DNA from: Tigriopus japonicus
Taxonomy: Eukaryota; Arthropoda; Copepoda; Harpacticoida; Harpacticidae
NCBI GenBank assembly: GCA_010645155.1
Contig: CM021314.1
Coordinates: 6,651,389-6,715,388 of the forward strand
Direction: 5' to 3'
DNA: 64,000 nt
The notes under the pieces: model-generated
Told to the model about the DNA's origin: nothing
The model's input: the letters and a program-made list of their open reading frames with translations, nothing else
The model's database searches: none
Shown here: positions 1 through 12,000 of the stretch, piece by piece
How positions within the stretch are numbered: position 1 is the stretch's first letter
Layout: the number at the start of each line of letters is the position of its first letter
Made by a program: the position numbers and the translations under genes

Positions 1-3000
1 GTTTTGTAACGTTGTTCAATTGCTCCATCCTGTTGGACCCCTTTTATCATTTGATCAACGTCCCGCTACTCTAGAGTTAGTTGGCGTGCACTTTGGGTGG
101 AAATAGGGTGCCAAGATGGTTCTTCTCTAAGAATAGACGAGAGTTGGGAGGGTTGATGTTGGTTGGTTGGTTGGTTGGTTGGCTTCAGAATGGTTGCTTG
201 ATGGTAGACATGGGAAGAGGGATGTTCAAGGGCCCTCCCCTCCAATTTGATTCTCTTGAGAATGCCCTCCTTCTTCCCCACGTCCCCTCTTAGACAGTAC
301 AGTAGTTCCAAGCGTCCACCCCAACTTCACCCTTTACTTTGTAAGCTTGGACCACGGCTTACAACAAAACTCATTCTCTACAAACTTAATAAAGAGCACT
401 ACCCAAAAGTTGATGTTGGTGGTCAAGGAACCCCATCTTTGGATCTTGATCCTATTCTCTTTTCAAAAGGGAAACCAGAGTTTCGGAACGCATGTTCGGA
501 TATCCTGAAGTTAGTTCCACCTACATGGCAAATGTGCCAATGAAATTTATTCGCGTGGGTTGCTGTTTTTCCTCTCGCTGATGAAGAGCGTTTGACTCCT
601 GATGGTGATTTGCAAGTGTCAACCCAAGTGAACATTTCCTGTTGTTGTTTTTTTTGTTCGGGTCCCTGTCCCTCCTTTGGCTCCACAATCCAAACCTGAT
701 CCAAGTTTTTGGTTCCAAACACTCGAAAGTAGACGAAGAATCTCTGGCCGGGGCAGAGAAGATCAGTTCCTGCCCGGGAAAAGAAGGAAATAAAGGCGAA
801 AAAAGGAAAAGGGAAGCCCCAAGAGTGTCGCCTTGCTTGTTCCTCTTCGTCTTGTTGTTGGTGTCTTCTTCGTCAAAGCAGATGGTGCGTGACTTGAATT
901 GGTCCATGGGTAGTGAGAACGGTAGTGGTGCCTCTTGTTTACATTGAGCAGTGTGAAGGAAATATCTAGATTTCACTTTGGACCAGCTATCTCGAATAAA
1001 TGACCGCCCGACCACGGGGAACTTCGAACTGAAATGGGACAAAGAACTTTGAAAGAGGTGGTTGTAACCATGTTCGTACATACATAGTTGGTATGGATCT
1101 GGGGGACATCATACGACAACTTTCTTTTCAAATGACACAAACATTCCATGTCTTGGTCGTGTTAGTGGTGTATGCCTGCGTGCATATACGTTGCCAACGT
1201 GGAACATCGGGAGCCTCGAGCATCTCAACTAGAATTGTTTCAAGCTAAAATAAATGCAAGCCACGAACGGTCTTTGTGAGGAAGGATTTACCCCGAAGAC
1301 AACGAGTGCTATTCTTTGTCCAATTCTCCTTGCTCACAACACATAGATTGCATAGAACAGTACGACAACCATAGGCCACCAATGCATGGCATGTCACCTC
1401 CAGTCCTCGAGGAGGCCAGACGACTACCCTCTTTGGCACGTTGGCACCCCCAACATCCTCCATTATTTTGTGTTTTCGAAGAGCACAAAACACCCACCCA
1501 ACCACTTGGATCCATTGATGTTTCTGGGATGTAATGCCTGCGATGAAAGTATCTCGTTGTTCAACAGCCCATCTTGTTCGAGGACTGTCGTTCCATAGGC
1601 ACTTCCCCCCAGGTTCGTATTCGTCCTGCCGAAGTATGATAATACAATATCCCTCCTGTTAAAAAAGGCGTCAAACCCAAGCTGACTGGAGGTGGTATCA
1701 TAATATATACGATTATCCCCCTTGCCTGCAACTCCCCCTTCCGGTTATCATCTTGGAACTTGTATCAAAATTCAAAGAGATTTCACCCATAACTCACTTT
1801 TGGAAATGATGTTGTAGCTGATGATGAGGATGCATGGTGGCCAAGAACCACATTGTAAATTCGATCATACAATGCACATCACCTTGTATGGAAAAAGCTC
1901 AGGCTGATTTTATGCATGGAAGGTGTCATTTTTGTAGATTACGTCCATGACTGATCCAACAGACGACGACAACGACGACGACAAGGAAGGCGACCAGCCA
2001 CCTTCAAAGTGCCAAGAAATATGGCTTGATGGCACGCGGAGGCATTTATTCCCCATTACTCGAACGAAAGAACGATGCCAACGAGTGCAGGAAGCATTTC
2101 TTTTTCATCTGAGCAATCCCAAGCCACGTCCGCCTTTAATGAAGTCATTTAGTCACACTCGCGGGTAATTTGAAATGAAATTAGGCCCCAACACAGGCCA
2201 CCCTGATGATGGAATGGTCTTGATCCTCCCTCCTTCCATCGATCTATCCATCGTCTTCCTCATTCTGCGTAGGATTGTGCAATGAATTCAGATATGTGGC
2301 GTAACGCCTTGATTTGCTGGCAGTCATTTGCCAAGGTGTATGATGTAAAATGACGGTGGGTTGGGTCGGGATGACAAACTCAAGTTCAGAGAGCGAGATG
2401 CCAGATTGTGAATGCTCTTTAGTGAACATACTCCTACAGTACATGGCCAACAGAGCTTAAAACGAGCCCTGGATCCCTTTTTAGCTAGCTGCCTGATGAT
2501 ACTTTACATAGATTAAACCAACGACAATGGAAGTGATTAAGGCTGCGTTCTAATCTTGGTGGTCGGTCGCGAACCATTGAACTCTCAAGTCATACGGACA
2601 ACGAAATCGCGTCGTTTTCCTACGCCAGACAGATAGACGAGACCTCTCCTTATCTAACATCCGTTTGGGAATTGGCTCGAAAGATTCGAGTTCAAGATTT
2701 CTCTGTGCTAGTATACTACGGCAATGAACCTCCTGATTGCTGTTCTGTGTCAGAGTTGCTTGAAATTTAGCCCACGTGGGAACTGACAAACAAACAACTA
2801 ACTTGTATTAGTGAGGGACGATGTGCTAGGTCAGGATACACTGAATTCGGATGCCTTAATGTGGCTATTAGTTTCAGAAGTTGTGGGTGGTGCGAAAAAT
2901 ATTGCCAACGACAAACCTCTTTGTCAGGCTCTCAGATTTCGCTCACTCTGGGAAAATTGAACCACTCGGATAAGTTGTGGTTGGTTGTACCTTGAATGTG

Positions 3001-5651
3001 AAACCTACGTACGTAGAAAACTTGGACGAGACCTCAATCCTCTTAAAGCTCTTCATTAATTACTTGGCTCAACAAATTTCTCGCCCATTCTTCAAGCAGC
3101 GTCTATCATTTTGAGGACCTGAATCATGAGAAGAAAAGAAGATGTGTCAGAGCCATGGTCCAAGTCAAATGGGCTGCCGAAAGAATTTGGCCAAGTTTTC
3201 TGCAAACTAGTTACCTTAATTCGCACTCAACGTACTCTTCGAGCCTGCGAGGCAAACAACTTTCGAGCCCTAATGAGAAATTGCTGAGTGGTTCCTCATT
3301 CCGACGATCTTTTTTCTCTTGTTCAAATCAAAGTAGCCCCATTTTCGTTCGGGTTCAAAATCCTTGCCTCAGTTTGAGGTCGGTCGGAGTGCTTTTCTAT
3401 TTGGGATCCACGTGGTGCTTGGTCCATGCTCACCCACTCTCTCCATGGGCGACCGACTTACTTTAGTTTAGTGGATGCGTATGCGTGTGCCCCTCTTCTC
3501 CTCCCTCTTTCACAAATGTGTCACTTAATGTGGAAAACTTTGAGCAGAAATGATGTGAAGAAAGAATCTCGTCTCCAAGTTTGAGTTTCATGACAAAGTG
3601 TGCAAAAACCGCCAAAGAAAAGAGGAGGGAGGGAGACAAGATTGCACAGAAAACGTTCGGGCGTTCATTGGACTGAACTTGCAAATCTGAATGCCGAATC
3701 CCCCTCCCTGCATCCCCACCATTCGCTATTTTGGGAGTAAAATAAACAGTTTTATTTGCAAACATACCGATGGTTTTGATCGTTGTTCGGACGCTTCGTA
3801 AGTCAGAGATCGAAATAAAGATATGCCATATGCATCCCTCCCATGGACCGAAAACTCCATTTCGCTTGACATTGGCACTCTCTCAGAGGGTTTGAGTCCA
3901 TTTGAGAGTGTTTCTCAGAGTGAACCGAGATTGACCAACTTTGCAAAGTCCAGTCTGACCTCCTCTTCAACCATCCAAGTTTGTATGGGATCGGGTAGAA
4001 CTACTACTACTACATCTCTGCCGAGGTTTTGGCCTCCTCCACTTGCTTGATTAATCGTGTTTTCACCCCTAAGATTGATGCCAGAAACTTGAAGGAGGTG
4101 GCGAGGGACCTGGAGGACATCCATTCCGCCCATTTGACATGGTGCTGTAGCCTCTGAAACTAGTCGAAGAAAAAAAGGTTTGGACTTATTTTTGGGGCGG
4201 GAAGGGGGGAGTCCGTCTGTCATTGAGCAAGACGGCGGGCCGCGAGTCAAGTCCGTCCTTTTGAACGACCTTGACAATACTGATAAATGATCATGTCACT
4301 CTCAAGTTCTTGGGCTTGTTTGCTCATATCCGAATCCGAGAAATACGACTTCGCTAATCCTTGGGCATTGACAAACTTTGCCACGAAACCCTTTCACTCG
4401 TTGGTTTAAGGCTGACCATAGCTTTGCCAGAGGACAATCTGTACTTTCACAAGACTTTCGAGATGGAAGTTCGAGCACTCTCATTGAATTTCTTTATGAA
4501 TGTATTGGAAATACATTGGTGCTAACCTTTTTCGGAGACGCGGTGGCTAGTAAAGCCGTCTTTGTACGTAAGGTTATCGAGGTTATTTGTAAATGGTTCA
4601 ATTACGAGGGGCCGTGTTGCAATCGCCAAGGATGCATTTCAAACGCCCGAAATAGGAGCAATTTATTTGACAGGCTGTACTTGCTTCAATCGTTCTTTCC
4701 GAAAGCTTTGTCGTGTTCAGGCGATGCACACTCTATTCATATGGTTTACTTAATGAATACTACATATGGTTTGGGATGCCCAAGAAGTCGGTACAAATTG
4801 AGGGTAGCTTCTTCTTCTTCGCTTTGGTCTTCTTTCACGGCCGAGAATTTATTTCTATTTTCGTGTTAAAAGGGCGTTAATTAATCACTATAAACGACGA
4901 CCTAGGTGCTAATTCGATAGACGGGAGAACAAGAAGGAGCGTTAAGACATTGAATATCAAAAGGGGCCAAGACGACGATAGAAGCTCCGACAACAACAAC
5001 AACAACTTTGTCTGCCTTTTCATTAGCCTCTGCATTCAGGTTTTCTATCTGAAAGCTTGCCGGCCATGTTTCCATAGAGATGAACATTCTAGAGTGACAG
5101 TAACTGACTTTGGTTGTTGATAAAGTAACAATGTGTCAAGTAGGCCATTGGCCCTTTCGACATTAGTTTTCACTCCAAGTTTTCGAACCTGTATTTTTGG
5201 GCTTGGGTTTCTCTCTCTTGTTTTTACCTCTATCTTGGTTAATAGCCGGGTGTCAAGTGAGTGGGAGGACCATGATTTAATTTTCGTTCGTTCGATCCGT
5301 TTCATCTACTACTGTATGTACTCCTTCTCGGGATCAAGGACGCCGAATAATTCCCAGAAAACGATTAAACCGAGTTTCAGGCAATTCAGACAACCTCTTG
5401 CCCAGCATTATACTCGTTGCTGTTGGCGATTCTTTGTAATTGGATCATCAAGGATCAAATGTCGGAAGAGGCAAAAATATTTCAAAATGCTCACATCTGC
5501 GAAATTCGTAAATAATTGCTCATGCCGACTATTCCTCTGGGCACTTACGAGTTCGTGTATTCTTCCGGGACTATATTTCATTGTCGATTATTGTCGAAAT
5601 AAAATGCTTCCCCAGGCCTGACTAATTGGCTCTGTTTTCATTTCATTTCAG
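1..5651. other. No gene recognised; probable 5' flank or intron of the nephrin-like gene
   Basis: I find no exon here that I can support on either strand. The open frames are short, lack homology that I recognise, and overlap simple repeats such as GGTT units near 161-181, GAC units near 1965-1985 and AAC units near 4987-5005. The first nephrin-like exon at 5652 opens in the middle of an Ig domain, in phase 1. At least one upstream exon (signal peptide plus the first half of Ig1) must therefore exist, either unseen in this stretch or beyond the window edge. Confidence 0.5.
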
Positions 5652-6074
5652 GTTACGATCGGAGTTTGCCTGGATTCCCTCGTTACACTGTTTTGGGGCA
5701 GGATAACAGGGGAGAGTTTAATCTTCAAATCGTAAATGCCACCGTCAACGATGATGCTATTTACGAATGTCAAGTGGGCCCCTCCCTCAACATCAAACCC
5801 ATTAGAGCTAGCTCCAAGCTCAATGTTCTCCGTAAGTACCATTTTTGTCCAAATTGAAGGATTCAGAGGAGTAAGTTCGTCAGTCATGCAGGTCTTGTAA
5901 TACCTTGTTTCTTTGGTTTAGTACCGCCAACCAGGATTGAGATTGACGGCGTCCTTTCGGGAACCAAATTGGAGGTGAAGGAACACGAAGAGGTGGAACT
6001 ACGTTGCACCGTGTACGACGCCCGACCCAAGGCTAAAATCATTTGGTATCGTCAAAACTCCGAGTTCTATACAG
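5652..6074 (+). CDS. Nephrin-like exons 1-2 seen: second half of Ig1 and first half of Ig2
   Basis: Exon 5652-5831 gives the end of the first Ig domain, with the family motif PGFPRYTVLG and the second Ig cysteine in DDAIYECQVGP. The first cysteine and tryptophan of this domain are absent, which shows that an upstream exon is missing. Exon 5922-6074 starts Ig2 with PPTRIEIDG and holds its first cysteine (ELRCTV) and tryptophan (IIWYRQN). The 90-bp intron between them keeps phase 1. Ig1 is the domain that, in the family, contacts Kirre/Neph partners. Confidence 0.88.
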
Positions 6075-9000
6075 GTAAGACGTTGTGCGATCAAACTCAA
6101 CTTTTACTCACTGCTCTCCTAATTTTCGCATCCTCATTTTCCCTTCCTCGCCTCCTTCGAGTGAATTGAGAACTCTGAGTTTTTGCACGTTTTCCATCGG
6201 GATCTTGTGTTTTCATTGATTTTTGACTGCTTCGAAGCTAGGCCTTTTTAATGACCTGGTCTGAAAGAAAGAGATGCTCATCCTCTGGAGGCCCTCCTTC
6301 GTTCCCACTCTTCTCCAATCCTTCCTTAGGAACGATGGACCGTGGGGAAGTAGGTTGATGATGAGCGGAGTCCAAGTTTTCTCACTCACCCGTTCACTTA
6401 CCTCGGTGCCTCTCGACAGGTTATTGAATCAAGTCGCACATTGAAACAATACACCCAAGGCACTGTTCGGTGAGCTTTTCTCAGCCATTCTTTTGGGTTT
6501 ATGGTGTGTATTAACTCAAGAGGAAAAGGCTTGACTTGGGTTGAACATAAAGTGCCTGCCATAGAAGGTCTGAACCTGAGAAGCCTAACCTGGTTTCTCC
6601 AAGTTGAACTTGGAGGCAAGGGCCCGAGATTGCTTCTCCGTTTCATCTTGGTTTACGATGTCACATTCGCTCACAAAAACGTCCATCTCACCAATGGGGC
6701 AACCAATTTGGATCAAATCAGATATCAAGGGGAGAAATTGTCGGATATTGGAAGGAGAGAAAGGCTGGCTTTTTAAGAGAGTCGCGAGTGTTTTCAAGGG
6801 CCTTTTAAGTTGAAACGAGATTGATTTTGATCGCCACCTTGCCTTACGGGTACTCGGATGGGCCTACCTACTACCGATGCTGATCGTATTTTCAACAACA
6901 AAAAAGGACTCCACAACAAGTAAAGAAGATAAGCAAAACAGGAACCAAAGTTGAGAAAAAGTAATTCTCCGGAGTTTTTCAAATAAAGATCTTCAGGGGG
7001 TGTTCTCATGGAGGTCAAGACCTCGCAGAAAATCTATGTGGTAGAAGCCAAAGCCAGCCCATTCTACACGACAACAACAACAAAGCTGAGGGAGGACGAG
7101 TTGGGATGAAGAGGGGCTCTAAAAAAGGCGCAACTAATCTCGCACCTTTTTTGTTGTCAAACTGGTAAGATCCACAACAGCATGGAAAGTTCCACAAAAC
7201 GAACTTGTAAAACGAAGGGATTCTCAGAAATGGCTTCATTGTTTGAGTGAACCTCGAGCGGACTTCTGATCTTGAAGTTAACCAAGTTGTTACAATGAGT
7301 GAGAGATGAGGGAGGGAGGGAGTGAGTGCACTGATGACGTGTGCCGTTGTCCCTTTAGATCCAGGGCAATCCCTGACACATTCGTTTTGTGTCTTCTCCA
7401 ACGGGAGAAACCGTAATGATAGGCCGATTCTTTTTCTGGCTCTACGTCTCCACGCTTCAGAGTGATATTAATTTCTTCTAAAACATCAACTTTTTCAATT
7501 GCCATAGCCCTCAAATGAGAAGGAGAGGGGGAGCCGTATCCATCGAGGAGACATAGGATGAGAACCTGAACCAGAACAAGGTCGGTTTGTTGGGGGGACC
7601 TGAAGTCGTCGAAATACGTGAGAAACCGAACCATCATCCTTTCTTCAGAGTAGTACGTTCATAACAGCCTTCTTGGTTTTTCCCAACCATCTTGTGGCAC
7701 ATAAAGAGTGGTTTTTGAGGAGAAAAAAGGTTGGAATTTTCCTCGAAGCGATGCTCTTCGGCCTTGTTTTCTTTTTGACATTGCTCCCCACCACAAGAGG
7801 TTGAAGCGAGGATCGTCGAGGTCCTGAGGGGATTTACTTTGATGTTTGCCATATGAAATGAGCAACAAAGTGGTTGCCATTTATGCAGCTCATGTAGCAC
7901 GTATCAACGTAGGTAGACGACACTGAAATCCAGGATGAATATGCCACACGATAGACTCCTTTTGACTCACGCCTGCACGTTTGTGTCACTTGATCCCAAG
8001 TTAAGCCAACGGAGAATGGCCTTCATGGCCTTCTTGTTATCGACAAAGCCATTGAACCCCTTCGAAAATGATGCTCTTTCAAAAATATGAATATGAGAAC
8101 GTCAGTTTTGCCTGTTTGTTGGGATGGCTTGTGCTGGCATTACTGGCCCATACAAGAATATTTGGGTGTTCAGGGGTCATAAAGTCAGGCGTGGCTAATT
8201 TTGAAAATATGCCCAACTGATCTTGATGACCCGACGAGTAGCCAAGCAAACTGTGGGGCTCTTACTAAGGACCACTAAGATGGTAACCCAGGTAAAGAAG
8301 GAAAGAGGAGAGAGAGAGAGGTGCCTTGACACCTCTCGATCTCATCCAATCAGTTTCCAGATCCAATGCAAATGGTGTTGGACGCTTTTGTTACTGCTCT
8401 CTCTAGACAAGTTGTTAATAGTCTGGTTTCGGCGTTGGTGAAGACGAAACAGCCACAACTTCCAGCAAGACGTTCTTTTACCGTCCGTGGGATGGAACGA
8501 ATCGGAAATTATGAGCCAAATGACCTCAAAAGCGAATAAACCAACATCTCACATTCCCATGAAATGATGGTACCCAAGCAAAAGGTGGTTGAGCTACCTT
8601 CCACCACAACACCAAAAGACTATCAATATTATGGCATGAGCCACGATGAAACGGTGCAACAACTATTTGGCTCGTTTTGGAATTCTGGTCGGAGTCTAAA
8701 TGCCCAAAATGTGCCACTACATTTACTATGTGTGAGGTTTCAAAGGGATGCGACAAAGTTCTCGATGGTTTTTTGCCCCCCAGTCATTGGCTGTTAATCG
8801 CCTAAATGGATCGAAAGAACAGTAATCTGTGAAGGGGTCCGGATCGTAATTACTTTTTATACCTTGTCTGATCCAAAGAGATTAAGTTTACACATTGGGT
8901 AGGAATTACTAGATCAGCCAGAGAATCCCCGAAAAGAATCGTTCCAATGAACTTTGTTCCCACTTTGGGCACAAAAAGAAGACTCACTCGACCCTTTGAT

Positions 9001-12000
9001 GCCTTCTTTTTGGTATATGGGGATGGCGAAAATCGACGTGAAGAGCTCCAGTGAGCAATGGAAGATATGAGATGAAAGTGGGGGAAAAAAGGACCAAAGT
9101 GGAGGAGGGCCCTCTTTTCGGATGGAGAAAACTTTGGCAGCCATGGCCTTCATTTCCTGGGCCGACAATCACTTCCACTATGTACTCGAGGTGTGGTCTG
9201 TGCCGATCTGAAGTTTTGGATTTAATTCCCTTCTTTTTTCCCTGTACGAACAACCATTAAAAGGAAGGAATGAAGGAGAGGGATGAGAATGGGAACTCTA
9301 CGGAACGGATAATGTAAAGTGGGAGCAAGAAGAACAAAAGAACCAGAAGAAGGTCTCTCTCGATTTAGCCCATTGTCGTACTTAGCAAGCATTAAACTTT
9401 ATAGATCTACTTATTCCAATGACTTTGAGACTCGTCTTCGTCCCCTCCTTGACTTTGGGGAACTTTTTCAAGCCTGGAATTAGAATATTCCTTGTCCCTC
9501 CCTCTCTTCATTGTCATCTTCGTGATACGTTTGTCGTGGCGGAAGCGGAATGCTTTCCACAGTCTAAGACATTGACTGAAATGGTTGTCGGGGTCGGTGA
9601 ATTCGGGAAATGGTTGTGGCTGCCGTCTTTGGCCTTGCAGGAGCAAACGATATCTGCGTGTCGACTACGTAGCCAAGTGCCATAACTCTATAAGTACAGA
9701 TTTTGAAGCCGGGAGAAAAAGCCGTACTGAAACGTACATAAGTACACCCGTGCCGAAACACGGAATGGTTATTCTTACGGGTAAAGAGAAGAAACCATCG
9801 CCCAACCAACGTGGAGACATTTCTGGCCAAGAGGTCGTCAAACTACATGCGGAGAGTCATTGGAAATGAGCGGAGAGAGCTCGGAGGGAAGGCTTCCGAA
9901 CTTCAAAAGATAAGGAGCTATATTCATTAAAAATCCAGGCTATAATCTCTCTACCTCATCGAGAAACTTACTTGAACACGGAAATTCGATAATACTGTGA
10001 AAGTGACGGCAAAGATTGCCCTTCTGTGTCGAGACACTGAGAATGAGGGTTGAAAGTGCCGTTGTTTTGAGCGATTTTATGGTCTCTCTCATCCATCTTA
10101 GTTCATGATTCGTAGTCTGGAAAGTTATTTCCCGAAGATAAAGATCAGCCTCCCATTTACTTTTGCCTCAATCACGACCGTGCTCTCAAGACCCATCCAG
10201 CTATCGGCATTACTGTACGTACAGCCAAAAGCATCACGAATACTGCAACAACAACAATCGCATCAGCTCGTTTCCAGCGCAGCCCTGTAATCTGTACTCC
10301 TGTAACGGTGACATGGTGCCAAGTCTGTTTGGAATTCAGATAAACAGATTGTGAAAAATGGTGGAAAGTGAATAAATGAAAAAGCAATTTCCTCTTCCTT
10401 CGTCCCTCGCCCTCTCTCTTTCTCTCTTTCTCTCTCGTTCTCTTCGACTCTCTGGTGAGGATCCTTCGTCATCATTCGCATTCATCCAGAGCCCCAATTG
10501 GAGTTGTTTGCCAATTGAAAAGAGTGCCTGCTAGTGGACTGGCTGGTCTGGTGGTGAAAGAGATCAAGTTGTTAGTTCTCCGCCCGATCAGAAATTGATC
10601 GAGACGAAAAAATACAACCTGACCTATTGCTAGTTGCAACTTCTTCGCCAGTTGGCTGAACCCCAATTCGTTTATGACACCCATGACGGGCAACAATTAT
10701 TTTAGCTTATCATGCTTTTCTACTCGTCCTTTTTTAGCCAATCGAGAGGATGAGGACCGACCCAGTACTATTGGAAAGGACGAAGGTCGAATCACGTCCA
10801 CCAGTGTCATCCGATTTCGTCCCACCAACATGGACAATGGGATCACGTGGGCCTGTGAAGCCCAACATAGTGCCATCACTTATGCTCCATTGCGATCTTC
10901 TGTCCTTCTGTCGGTTTTACGTAAGTTCATTCATTTTACGCGCTAATTACTCAATTAAGCCCGATATTCCCTGCCTTGAGAAATGCAGGGAAAGCCAAAT
11001 GAAATAAATGAAACCGTTTGGAGCTCCATCCCGAGATGATGAAGTTTCATGGCTGGCAAACTCGCTCCAGATAAGCTAGTCCGTGCACAGTATATGGTTG
11101 GTGTTCTTGGTATCCTGCACGCAATATGAAATGAAAAGCGAATTAACTCATATTCTCTGAAACAGCCTGGCCCTGAGTTAGTCAGGTTGTCGACCTGTTC
11201 TTTTTACCACAATCGAATCGACTTGCTTGGAAGAAGAAGAAGAAGGGGTTTAGCTTCATTGCCATTCTTCGTTTTCTTGCTTCGTTCCTATGGTCTTCGT
11301 CTTCCTCGTCGTCGTCGTCGTCATCATCATCATCAGTCTAATTCTCTGTCTTGAGCTCTTGCCCAGGAGGTTGACTGGACCTCATTCTTTGAAACTGAAA
11401 GGGCTTCATTTAGGAAGGTTTTTTTCCAAAGCCACTCAGCATGCAAAAGTCTTTCTTGACTGCTTTTTTGGGTGGTCAAATCGCGGGTATGAAAAAAACC
11501 TTTTTGTTCGAGCAGTGCAGTTTTTTTTTGCTTTCAGGTGGTAAATTCAAGTTAGGAGCAGATTACATGGATTGTCGAACAAACCGATCTTGATAGAAAA
11601 TACCATCATCGTCATCACCACCGGCAACACCTGTCTGTACAAACCAGTACTACCTGTGCCACTCGTTCTTTGTATTAGCTTTGATTCTGTCTCATTGGGC
11701 TAAAAGGAGTTTCTGGAAGTGGAATAGTTTGATTTCTGTCACGTCGTTCTTTAATTGCTGTTAGCACGAACTTCGTTTTTCCAGTGAGAATTGCTGAGAT
11801 CCATTGGGTCTGTGGTCTAGTCAATCACAATGGCTTTTGTGTGTCCCGTGATGGCTTTAAGCTAGGTAGATCTTGCTCACGTGACAAAATGAGGAACGTA
11901 CGTTCATACTTGAATAAAAAAGCCATGCTTTCCCAATATAGGGGTATAAGGGGCTTTTTCCGTTTGGAAGGTGTCACAAATAATTGAATGATAATGCCCC

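Noticed and set aside
521..1081. 186-codon minus-strand open frame
   Set aside because: No recognisable domain or splice context, odd composition (many Ser, Lys, Phe runs), and lies in a stretch with no other gene signs.
4378..4869. 163-codon plus-strand open frame
   Set aside because: No homology, no signal or domain, and no splice sites linking it to the nephrin-like exon at 5652; probably chance.
5133..5621. Plus-strand frame just before the first nephrin-like exon, with hydrophobic stretches
   Set aside because: No ATG in frame, lacks the Ig cysteine and tryptophan expected for the missing half of Ig1, and no donor in the right phase.
11290..11544. Frame with a very hydrophobic start that resembles a signal peptide
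   Set aside because: The hydrophobic part is produced by a GTC/ATC microsatellite; downstream sequence is not protein-like.
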